This document shows positions 1 to 5,284 of a stretch of 7,312 nt of DNA, piece by piece. Positions within the stretch are counted from its first letter, which is position 1, and each line of letters opens with the position of its first letter. The notes beneath the pieces are model-generated. The model saw nothing but the letters and a program-made list of their open reading frames with translations, had not been told where the DNA came from and did no database searches. Origin of the DNA: UBA4416 sp031539425 (lineage in GTDB: Bacteria > Bacteroidota > Bacteroidia > B-17B0 > Aurantibacillaceae); assembly GCA_031539425.1 (NCBI GenBank), contig JAVKLI010000107.1:1-7312 (forward strand). The letters run 5' to 3'. A program made the position numbers and the translations under genes.

Positions 1-344
1 CGTTGAATGTAAGTTTTAACAACACTTAAATTTTCGTAAGTTTCAGTCCCCGCTTCATTAAAGCCGTTAATAAATGTGATGCTAGGGCTATTAAATAGTG
101 TGCTTGTGCTGCCACCTCTTACAAAGCACACCTCACCATCTTTAGCAACATACCCATTTGAATAAACCACATTTGTACCGATTACTGTTGCTTCCAATCC
201 ACTTAATATAACAGGGTTGTTGGATAGTGTGTTAAAATAACTTGCCAAGCCTTTGATGCCATCTGCTAAGCCATTTTGCATATACTCCAAGTCGTCCAAT
301 ACTAACTGGTCGCCTCCTAAATTTGAAAAATCTACTTTATTCAT
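1..344 (-). CDS. Phage tail/fibre-like structural protein, N-terminal part
   Basis: This gene runs off the left edge; 114 codons are visible from an ATG at 342-344. The start is preceded by an A-rich leader with eight consecutive A residues, as is common for Bacteroidota starts, and lies 14 bases after the stop of the gpI-like gene. Residues 9-30 contain a Leu-Gly-Gly-Asp-Gln stretch followed by a helix with Leu-Asp-Asp-Leu-Glu-Tyr-Met-Gln. Residues 45-78 look beta-rich, with an Ile-Leu-Ser-Gly segment, then Tyr-Ser-Asn-Gly-Tyr-Val and a Cys-Phe-Val-Arg-Gly-Gly ending. As I recall, this arrangement (short N-terminal attachment helix, then a Gly-rich beta segment) is seen in Bacteroidetes phage tail proteins encoded after the gpI-like gene. 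Position and composition suggest a distal tail or fibre component attached to the baseplate. The receptor-binding part, if there is one, lies outside the window, so the role is inferred. Confidence 0.6.
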   Translation of the reverse strand, partial: MNKVDFSNLGGDQLVLDDLEYMQNGLADGIKGLASYFNTLSNNPVILSGLEATVIGTNVVYSNGYVAKDGEVCFVRGGSTSTLFNSPSITFINGFNEAGTETYENLSVVKTYIQ

Positions 345-358
345 GTTTTTTTTGTTTA

Positions 359-958
359 TTAATATCTTTTAATGAGGTACGTTTTACCAGCCAATCGGTA
401 ATAATCTATCAATGTTTTAAAGGCTTTTAAATCAACATTTAAAATCGCAGGTACATTTACTATAAAATCAAATTCACTTTTAGTTTCACTTCTTCTGTAA
501 ATAAAAACACCCCTTTGTACTTCCAGCCATTTGGAAGGGTTTAATAATGGGTTAAAACCTGCGCTACTTATCTTAGCAGTATATATTTTTCTGTTATAAT
601 GCACGCTATCACTTGCGTTATAACTGCTCAACTCATCCCATCGCTTATGTACTCTCAAGTTTGTTTTTTGCTCTACCCTCCTAAACCAATATTTAATTGG
701 CACCAAAACACCATCTGTTATATAAATACCACCAAATACAGGGCTATATGTTTTGTTTAATATATTTTCTAAATAACAAACTTGACCATTATATCTAACT
801 CTAATAAGGTATAGATTGTAAATTATAATAAAATCATTATATATTTTTTTAAATGGAGCTGTGAGAACCGATAAAAAAATATACCAACTATTATTCCTCA
901 AAAAATGAGGAACATTTTCATAAATTATTTTATTCCAATTTATTCTAATATCAAACAT
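359..958 (-). CDS. gpI-like phage baseplate/tail protein with possible carbohydrate-binding-like insert
   Basis: This is probably the structural counterpart of P2 gpI / YmfQ-type proteins, which sit next to gpJ in the baseplate wedge. The N-terminal 80 residues are aromatic and hydrophobic (Phe-Asp-Ile-Arg-Ile-Asn-Trp at the start, Asn-Gly-Gln-Val-Cys-Tyr-Leu-Glu near 57-64), which I associate with Bacteroidetes phage proteins at this locus. The C-terminus (about 150-199) has Val-Pro-Ala followed by a helix and Leu-Ala-Gly-Lys-Thr-Tyr. Between residues about 107 and 144 lies a Trp/Tyr/Asp pattern like a type 3 chitin-binding module, flanked by two similar Arg-Arg motifs. I chose the ATG at 956-958: it overlaps the upstream stop by 8 bases (ATGTTTGA) and gives the N-terminus expected for this group. 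An in-frame ATG at 965-967 would add three residues. Neither start has a Shine-Dalgarno. The gene follows the gpJ-like gene, which supports the assignment. Confidence 0.6.
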   Translation of the reverse strand: MFDIRINWNKIIYENVPHFLRNNSWYIFLSVLTAPFKKIYNDFIIIYNLYLIRVRYNGQVCYLENILNKTYSPVFGGIYITDGVLVPIKYWFRRVEQKTNLRVHKRWDELSSYNASDSVHYNRKIYTAKISSAGFNPLLNPSKWLEVQRGVFIYRRSETKSEFDFIVNVPAILNVDLKAFKTLIDYYRLAGKTYLIKRY

Positions 959-1826
959 GGGCTGCATTATAGGTTATGGTAGAGCTTAAAAGCGTGCTGC
1001 TATCAATAGCAATATGCCCTGCATTTGATTGATACCTTTCGGTAAATGATACAAATGGCAGTGTGCCATACCTTGCAGATGCATTGATTACATAAGCACT
1101 TACCACACCTGCGGCTGCTTGTATGTAATCTATTAAAGTCATTAACTCTAAAGTACCATCAAACGTATCGTTTAAACCGTTTAAATAATTATTAATAGCA
1201 TTTTGAACAGGGTAAGAGCCTGCGGAACTTAATAATTGCCCCGTACTATCCATTAACAAAGCATCGTAGTTCACTTTTAAATACAACCTCAAATCATCAG
1301 CTTGGTCTGATATCACCTGCACTTTAACACCTGCTGGTTTGATGGTTTTTAAATAAGTTTCAAAACTGCTTAATTCAATGGCACTTAAAGGTGCAGGTTT
1401 ATTATTTGCCATTTTAGCCACCTTTACATTTACAACATTACCATTTTCATGAGCGGCTGCTTTTTTAATTATTTGTGCGCTTGCATCAAGCACTTCATAC
1501 ACATATTCATTATTATTCCAAACCAAACTAAAGCCAAACTGAAACTGCAAGGCTTTTAATGAATACCATTTTAAAGTACCATATCTTGATTGTTTAGACA
1601 CCTCTTCAATATTAGCAATAGCCATTTCAAACACTAAATCTAAAGCATAAGCACACACTGCTACCACCCAAAATAGCAATCGCCACAATGCCACTCGGCT
1701 TGTTGTAGTTAAATCTTTTAACAACGTTTGCGAACTGTCAATATTAGGTTGCAAGCCTATTAAGGTGGTTTGATTGTTTTTTTCTTCTATTAAAAAGTTA
1801 TACCAACTTTGCGGTGAACGTGCCAT
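951..1826 (-). CDS. gpJ-like baseplate assembly protein
   Basis: This 291-residue protein looks like a Bacteroidetes version of the baseplate J family, which forms the wedge around the hub. Residues 40-70 contain Thr-Ser-Arg-Val-Ala-Leu-Trp-Arg-Leu followed by a very hydrophobic helix; residues 82-99 (Thr-Leu-Lys-Trp-Tyr, then Phe-Gln-Phe-Gly) resemble the conserved N-terminal block of these proteins. The C-terminal part follows the gpJ pattern: a strand after Ala-Gly-Val-Lys-Val at 165-169, a second strand at 178-190, a helix at 206-217 ending in Tyr-Leu-Asn-Gly-Leu, then Leu-Ile-Asp-Tyr-Ile-Gln-Ala-Ala-Ala-Gly-Val at 231-241. The hydrophobic helix at 49-66 could be misread as a membrane segment, but a buried structural helix fits a baseplate protein better. 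The gene starts 15 bases after the 102-residue gene and overlaps the gpI-like gene. The order J then I, as in P2-type phages, is the main support. Confidence 0.65.
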   Translation of the reverse strand: MARSPQSWYNFLIEEKNNQTTLIGLQPNIDSSQTLLKDLTTTSRVALWRLLFWVVAVCAYALDLVFEMAIANIEEVSKQSRYGTLKWYSLKALQFQFGFSLVWNNNEYVYEVLDASAQIIKKAAAHENGNVVNVKVAKMANNKPAPLSAIELSSFETYLKTIKPAGVKVQVISDQADDLRLYLKVNYDALLMDSTGQLLSSAGSYPVQNAINNYLNGLNDTFDGTLELMTLIDYIQAAAGVVSAYVINASARYGTLPFVSFTERYQSNAGHIAIDSSTLLSSTITYNAAHV

Positions 1827-1841
1827 GACTATTATATTAAG

Positions 1842-2150
1842 TTAAACTTTGATTGTACATCCCGAACCTATAATCACAATACCATTAGTTATTATTCCAT
1901 TACTTGGTATAGCTATCCTTGAGTTAACAATATGAGCGTCTGCATTTTCGTGTACAATAATACCAACAGGTATACTTAAAAATCCAGTAGCAATATCTAG
2001 GTTCTTCTTGAGGTATATATCATTGCCAGTTTTTTCTATCCAAGTAGTATCGGCAATATCTGTAACAATATTTATAATATTTTTAGGGCTTGATTCTGTG
2101 CCATCGTTTACAAATATTGATTTCCCAGCTGTATTTTTAAGGCTTGCCAT
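1842..2150 (-). CDS. Small uncharacterised protein in tail operon
   Basis: I do not recognise this 102-residue protein. It has no signal peptide or membrane segment. The first 35 residues are polar (Gly-Lys-Ser, Asn-Asp-Gly, Ser-Ser-Pro). From residue 58 the sequence alternates Ile/Val with Gly, Ser and Asn, ending in a run of short strands (Ile-Ile-Thr-Asn-Gly-Ile-Val-Ile-Ile-Gly-Ser-Gly) and a final Thr-Ile-Lys-Val. Such alternation suggests a beta-structured particle component, for example a small fibre-tip or trimeric beta-structured protein, but that is only inference. Its ATG lies three bases after the stop of the fibre-like gene and has the only clear Shine-Dalgarno in the window. The placement between a fibre-like gene and the gpJ-like gene makes a structural or fibre-associated role more likely than an enzymatic one. 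Confidence 0.6.
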   Translation of the reverse strand: MASLKNTAGKSIFVNDGTESSPKNIINIVTDIADTTWIEKTGNDIYLKKNLDIATGFLSIPVGIIVHENADAHIVNSRIAIPSNGIITNGIVIIGSGCTIKV

Positions 2151-2153
2151 ACT

Positions 2154-3077
2154 CTATTCTCCTTCTCTTGTCGCTAAATAATCACTTAACCCATTTTTTG
2201 CAGAAGATATATCGCTATAAAACGCATCACCCGCTTTAGTAAAGGGTATAGGCACACGCCTATAAATATTGATACCTTTTTTTTGATATTCATAAATTTG
2301 AAAATCTGGTTGTGTAACTATTGAATTTCGAGTTTGCGTATATTGTGTTTCGTAGTCTATCCAAGTCATGGTGTTTGGTTTAAAATCAGCTAATGTTTTA
2401 CCACTATCTTTAAGCCCACCATCTGCACCCATTACCAAAATGTTATTTTCTACAATGGTGGTTAGTTTACTAACCCTTGCCAATAATTCATTAATTAATA
2501 AATTATAATCTGCCGTTAATTCCCAAGCGGTTCCGTTAAACATATAAACGCCGTTAGGCTTTCTATCTGCAAATAATATGGCAGTGGTGCTTCTTTTTAC
2601 TAAGGCTATATCGCCTGTTTTTACAGCTGTTCCGTTAGCATACCTCGTGGTTGGTAAATCTGCAAACGAGTCAACTTCCAACACAAACTCATCAGCTTTT
2701 TGTAGCTTCAAATCAATTTCCGTTTTGGTATAATAAGGGGTTAAATCAGTTGCTTCTACTGTTTTTGGACTCCAAGCCGTGCCATTATATCCAAGTACTT
2801 GGTTGGCACTAGCTCCCATATTGTTTAATTTAGCTGCCGTTACTGAGCCGTCTGCTATGTCTACTTCGCTAGTTCCTGTTACTACTTGCCACGTCCCATC
2901 ATCTCGTAAATACTTACCCGATGGGTTGATTGCTTTAATTAAGGCTTGTTTTAAATTTTGAACATTAAAATTAGCATCACTCTCCGCTATTTGATTAAGC
3001 AAAGTAATAATAGTATTGAGCTTAAGCCTTACACTACTACCCAGTTCGTTATTTTGTATGTTATTTATTATTGCCAT
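2154..3077 (-). CDS. Tail-fibre-like structural protein
   Basis: This 307-residue protein has the mosaic look of phage fibre and collar proteins. The N-terminal 50 residues are helical and may attach to the tail. Residues 53-63 carry Ser-Gly-Lys-Tyr-Leu-Arg-Asp-Asp-Gly-Thr-Trp, a frequent fibre motif. Residues 76-85 have Asp-Gly-Ser-Val-Thr-Ala-Ala-Lys-Leu, and 115-124 have Tyr-Tyr-Thr-Lys-Thr-Glu-Ile-Asp, a common fibre linker. A short motif Tyr/Phe-Asn-Gly-Thr-Ala-Trp occurs twice (97-102 and 180-185). Residues 136-185 (Ser-Phe-Ala-Asp-Leu-Pro, Gly-Asp-Ile-Ala, Asn-Gly-Val-Tyr) resemble a repeated fibre domain, followed by a helix at 191-209 that may trimerise. The C-terminus has no recognised receptor-binding or chaperone domain. 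It begins three bases after the LysM-like gene. Which part of the particle it decorates cannot be told. Confidence 0.7.
   Translation of the reverse strand: MAIINNIQNNELGSSVRLKLNTIITLLNQIAESDANFNVQNLKQALIKAINPSGKYLRDDGTWQVVTGTSEVDIADGSVTAAKLNNMGASANQVLGYNGTAWSPKTVEATDLTPYYTKTEIDLKLQKADEFVLEVDSFADLPTTRYANGTAVKTGDIALVKRSTTAILFADRKPNGVYMFNGTAWELTADYNLLINELLARVSKLTTIVENNILVMGADGGLKDSGKTLADFKPNTMTWIDYETQYTQTRNSIVTQPDFQIYEYQKKGINIYRRVPIPFTKAGDAFYSDISSAKNGLSDYLATREGE
2159..2164 (-). promoter_or_regulatory. Shine-Dalgarno AAGGAG for the 102-residue gene
   Basis: On the minus strand AAGGAG ends eight bases before the ATG at 2148-2150, an ideal ribosome-binding spacing. It is embedded in the last codons of the fibre-like gene (Arg-Glu-Gly-Glu-stop), so it could partly reflect that coding sequence. 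The other starts in this window have A/T-rich leaders and no comparable site, as is usual in Bacteroidota, so its use there is uncertain. Confidence 0.4.
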
Positions 3078-3080
3078 TTT

Positions 3081-3392
3081 TTATAATATTACAGTTTCAG
3101 TATCATTCCATGTATCAGTATCTACCCAAGTGCCAAAGGCTAATAACCAGTTGTTTAGCTCTATTGCATACGCAGTGGCAGGGGTTATAGCGTTTTGTTG
3201 ATAAAATTCTGTAATCAAGTTAGGGTTACTAATTGTTCTAACATATAATACTGTACCCACTGCTAATGTGGAATGTAAATTACACACCACTTTATTGTCA
3301 TCAATCAGCAAAGCTACACCACTCACATCACCGTACTCTTGTATGGCTATGTCCATCAAACATTGTCCGTTTTTTATAATTACCTGTTTCAC
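3081..3392 (-). CDS. LysM-like / tail protein X-like protein
   Basis: The first 52 residues have the LysM layout: a strand (Val-Ile-Ile), Gly-Gln-Cys-Leu-Met-Asp-Ile-Ala-Ile, Tyr-Gly, a second helix with Leu-Ile-Asp-Asp-Asn, then Leu-Ala-Val-Gly-Thr-Val-Leu-Tyr-Val. LysM domains bind glycan strands, and in P2 and PBSX-type tails small LysM/gpX proteins help build the tail tip. The second half (Tyr-Gln-Gln-Asn-Ala-Ile-Thr-Pro-Ala-Thr-Ala) resembles the tail I remember from Bacteroidetes relatives. The C-terminus repeats Trp-Val-Asp-Thr-Asp-Thr-Trp-Asn-Asp-Thr. The start is a GTG sharing four bases (GTGA) with the stop of the coiled-coil gene, with no ATG nearby and no Shine-Dalgarno, so expression probably depends on coupling to the upstream gene. 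A -1 frameshift from that gene would also enter this frame. Confidence 0.65.
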   Translation of the reverse strand: MKQVIIKNGQCLMDIAIQEYGDVSGVALLIDDNKVVCNLHSTLAVGTVLYVRTISNPNLITEFYQQNAITPATAYAIELNNWLLAFGTWVDTDTWNDTETVIL

Positions 3393-3742
3393 TTCTTTTT
3401 TAATTTTCTGTTTTCTCTTTTCAACTCTACTATTTCAGCTTTCAATAGTTTTATTTTAGCTTCCAAACTTTTATTTTTTTGTTCTAATAAAGTCAGTTTT
3501 CTATTTACCGAACTTTCAAATTCTTTAAGTTGTGTTTCGTATCTACTTTTTAAATCGTCTAAAAACGTTTTGTAATGACTGCTTAGCTTCATATCATTTT
3601 CAATTTGAGTGCCTTCCAAATTTTCCTCCGCTTGCTTTAAGGCTATTTGATGTTTTTTACGTGCAAACACGTAGGTAAATAACCCAGTACCAATACTGCT
3701 CCCTGCTATGGTGGCAAATTCTATCATCGTTTCTTTTGTCAT
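3389..3742 (-). CDS. Small membrane-anchored coiled-coil protein, unknown role
   Basis: This protein has 117 residues. Residues 9-27 form one hydrophobic, Gly/Ala/Ser-containing segment that could span a membrane, followed by Ala-Arg-Lys-Lys. Acidic residues before and basic residues after suggest the C-terminus faces the cytoplasm by the positive-inside rule. From about residue 55 to the end it is charged and helical with regularly spaced Leu/Ile/Val, a likely coiled coil ending in Lys-Lys-Lys. Holin-like or spanin-like roles come to mind because of size and the membrane segment, but the predicted topology is wrong for an Rz-type spanin, and its place between spike and LysM genes favours a tail or baseplate connection. 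I do not recognise a family with certainty. The ATG at 3740-3742 lies 27 bases after the spike gene. The gene ends with an A AAA AAG heptamer just before its TGA. Confidence 0.6.
   Translation of the reverse strand: MTKETMIEFATIAGSSIGTGLFTYVFARKKHQIALKQAEENLEGTQIENDMKLSSHYKTFLDDLKSRYETQLKEFESSVNRKLTLLEQKNKSLEAKIKLLKAEIVELKRENRKLKKK
3395..3401 (-). promoter_or_regulatory. Candidate -1 frameshift site A AAA AAG
   Basis: On the minus strand the coiled-coil gene ends TTA AAA AAG AAG TGA, so the heptamer A AAA AAG lies in the phase required for -1 slippage (the same sequence as in E. coli dnaX). After a -1 slip the ribosome reads Glu, then the GTG of the LysM-like gene as Val, and stays in that gene's frame. 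No upstream Shine-Dalgarno-like stimulator is clear. The nearest hairpin (about 3338-3360) starts roughly 35 bases downstream, which is far for a stimulator. Lys-rich, AT-rich coding could produce the heptamer by chance. Confidence 0.2.
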
Positions 3743-3769
3743 TTTTAATGGGTTTTAAAAGCCTTTTAT

Positions 3770-4321
3770 TTAGTGTTTAAATTGTTTGTTTTCGAGTTCT
3801 GTTTTTTGAGTACTTAGCATCATTTGAGCTGCCCAAGCAGTAATAGCTGTTTTTAATACCAAACCACCATCTCCTGGCACTGGCACCCATGCGCTTAATA
3901 TTTGTTTTAAGGTGTTAAACGAAGTTTCTAAAGCATTGATTTTGCTAAGCAAAGCATCCACCTTTACCAGCCCGCCGTTTAAACCATTGTTTATTACAAA
4001 ACCAGCTCCAGTCATTTTAAAGTTTTGATCACCCACACTGATATTCACTTCTTCAATTTCAGAAAAAGCTTCTACATACAAATTTTTAATATCCTCATGT
4101 ATAGGGCTTACCAATATCACGCTACCCACCTTTGGAAATAAATAAAATTTGTTACCCTCACCATTTACCACGGCACTCAGCTTTACGCCGCTGTAGTTAA
4201 GTTTGCCATCTTCAACCGTACACACGCCTTTAACTTTGTCTATAAATACAACGTTTGCCACAAAAGTGTCTACACTTCGTTTGCTCAAATTTATTAAGGC
4301 ATCTTTTAAATCTTTACTCAT
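3770..4321 (-). CDS. gpV-like baseplate spike protein (OB-fold)
   Basis: This protein is probably the central spike at the tail tip, equivalent to P2 gpV / Mu gp45. Residues about 18-86 form a run of short strands (Phe-Val-Ala-Asn-Val-Val, Gly-Val-Cys-Thr-Val, Gly-Val-Lys-Leu-Ser-Ala-Val-Val) ending in Pro-Lys-Val-Gly-Ser-Val-Ile-Leu-Val, the usual end of the gp45/gpV OB-fold. Residues 92-116 (Asn-Ile-Ser-Val-Gly-Asp-Gln, then Asn-Asn-Gly-Leu-Asn-Gly-Gly-Leu-Val-Lys-Val) give a short beta stretch. They are followed by a helix (121-142) with Leu-Leu-Ser-Lys-Ile-Asn-Ala-Leu, a C-terminal arrangement I associate with Bacteroidetes relatives. At 183 residues it lacks the long beta-helix and the His-x-His iron-binding tip of P2 gpV. 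It overlaps the hub gene by four bases (ATGA), which implies coupled translation of two proteins that would contact each other. Confidence 0.7.
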   Translation of the reverse strand: MSKDLKDALINLSKRSVDTFVANVVFIDKVKGVCTVEDGKLNYSGVKLSAVVNGEGNKFYLFPKVGSVILVSPIHEDIKNLYVEAFSEIEEVNISVGDQNFKMTGAGFVINNGLNGGLVKVDALLSKINALETSFNTLKQILSAWVPVPGDGGLVLKTAITAWAAQMMLSTQKTELENKQFKH

Positions 4322-5283
4322 AATTTATTACCTATACTTACGGTGCGCCTTGCACCACTAGTGCCAAAGGTGGTTTCTACTTTTTTTATAAAATAATAGC
4401 CATTGCGGTGTGGCTTGTCTTTATCTATAATTTTTGCTTCCATACATGGCTCAGCATACGGCGCCAAAAAACTGCTAAGGCTGCCGCTAAAGCCATCATA
4501 CTTGAGTTTATCTACCTCTTCGGTAGCCATTTGTTTTAACTTTGTAGGCTCTTTTACCACCGATGTATAAAACTCACGTGATTCGCCATCACTATCTCCT
4601 GCCTCTTCAAAGTGTTTTTTACCATCAGATGCTAAGTAGTTATATTTTACTTTAATTTTTCTGTCGGCTTTGCTAGCCCACTCCAAATTGTTAGCGGTGA
4701 GGTTATAGTTCAAATCATACACTGCCGTTTTGCCGATGTTTAGCATTTGCTGTAACCCAACATAAAGCACATTGTTACTTGTAAAATAAACTGTTTGCAA
4801 CAATTCTTTTTTAATACCTTCCAATGCCTGTGCGCCGTTAGCATCTTTTAATAGCCATTTATCTAAGGGCATTTTAATGCAATCTGCATGCAACTTAATA
4901 TTGGTGTTGACTAAAATATCTTTTACTAAATCTTGTAAATCAATAGCGTTATATTCTTTATTTAACGTAAGGCGGCGCAATACATAAATAGCATTTTCGC
5001 ATTCTATTTCAACCTGTGTTTTTAGCTTTATTTTTTTTACATAACCTTCAAATTCAATACCACTATATATACCATCATAACCTAGAGTAATGCGCACGTA
5101 ATCGCCTGTTTTTATAGCCGTTTCGGTGAGTAGTTTAGTTTTGGTGTTTTTTAAATAAAAATGCGTAGGCAATTTAATCGTAGCTGTTTGCTCTATAGTT
5201 TCAATATCTTTGGTAATAGAACCCTCATGTATTTGTGTAAATACATACTTACCAACTTCTATTTTACTTTTTAATATAAACAT
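4318..5283 (-). CDS. gpD-like baseplate hub protein
   Basis: This 321-residue protein fits the late-control gpD / gp27-like hub family, which forms a ring at the end of the tail tube and holds the spike. The N-terminus (about 20-85) is beta-rich, with Asp-Ile-Glu-Thr-Ile-Glu-Gln-Thr-Ala-Thr-Ile and Lys-Thr-Gly-Asp-Tyr-Val-Arg-Ile-Thr-Leu-Gly-Tyr, then Glu-Gly-Tyr-Val at 79-82. A helical part with Leu-Gln-Asp-Leu-Val-Lys-Asp-Ile-Leu (116-124) and a Leu-Leu-Gln-Thr-Val-Tyr-Phe stretch (161-167) follow. The C-terminal portion has Tyr-Asp-Gly-Phe-Ser-Gly-Ser-Leu (262-269), Pro-Tyr-Ala-Glu-Pro (275-279), then Gly-Tyr-Tyr-Phe-Ile-Lys-Lys-Val-Glu (295-303), typical of the returning beta-strands of gpD-like proteins. 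The ATG lies one base after the DUF6046-like stop, and the ATGA overlap with the spike gene supports the hub-spike pairing. An eight-A run in the gene (5031-5038) is read normally as lysine codons. Confidence 0.7.
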   Translation of the reverse strand: MFILKSKIEVGKYVFTQIHEGSITKDIETIEQTATIKLPTHFYLKNTKTKLLTETAIKTGDYVRITLGYDGIYSGIEFEGYVKKIKLKTQVEIECENAIYVLRRLTLNKEYNAIDLQDLVKDILVNTNIKLHADCIKMPLDKWLLKDANGAQALEGIKKELLQTVYFTSNNVLYVGLQQMLNIGKTAVYDLNYNLTANNLEWASKADRKIKVKYNYLASDGKKHFEEAGDSDGESREFYTSVVKEPTKLKQMATEEVDKLKYDGFSGSLSSFLAPYAEPCMEAKIIDKDKPHRNGYYFIKKVETTFGTSGARRTVSIGNKL

Positions 5284-5284
5284 G

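Noticed and set aside
1456..1473. Second A6-G run (TTAAAAAAG on the minus strand) in the gpJ-like gene
   Set aside because: The reading phase is AAA AAA G, not A AAA AAG, so it is not a canonical -1 slip heptamer, and there is no stop or partner frame nearby.
1629..1682. Hydrophobic stretch in the gpJ-like protein as a transmembrane segment
   Set aside because: The rest of the protein fits a soluble baseplate component, and the stretch falls in the conserved N-terminal block, so a buried helix is more likely.
3338..3360. Imperfect hairpin on the minus strand (TTTGATGG / CCATACAAG) as frameshift stimulator or regulator
   Set aside because: It is short with a bulge, lies within coding sequence and begins about 35 bases beyond the slippery heptamer, outside the usual spacing.
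3339..3575. Plus-strand open frame of 78 codons rich in Phe, Leu and Ser opposite the coiled-coil gene
   Set aside because: It is the antisense shadow of Lys/Glu-rich coiled-coil codons; it crosses the junction of two well-supported minus-strand genes and has no start signal or family resemblance.
3743..3769. Short inverted sequence (TTTTAAAA with imperfect GG/CC flanks) in the 27-base gap after the spike gene as a terminator
   Set aside because: The arms leave no room for a loop, one pair mismatches and no T-run follows on the minus strand; the operon clearly continues.
5031..5038. Eight-A run within the hub gene as a transcriptional slippage site
   Set aside because: It encodes Lys-Lys in an intact frame, and no useful alternative product in a shifted frame is evident.
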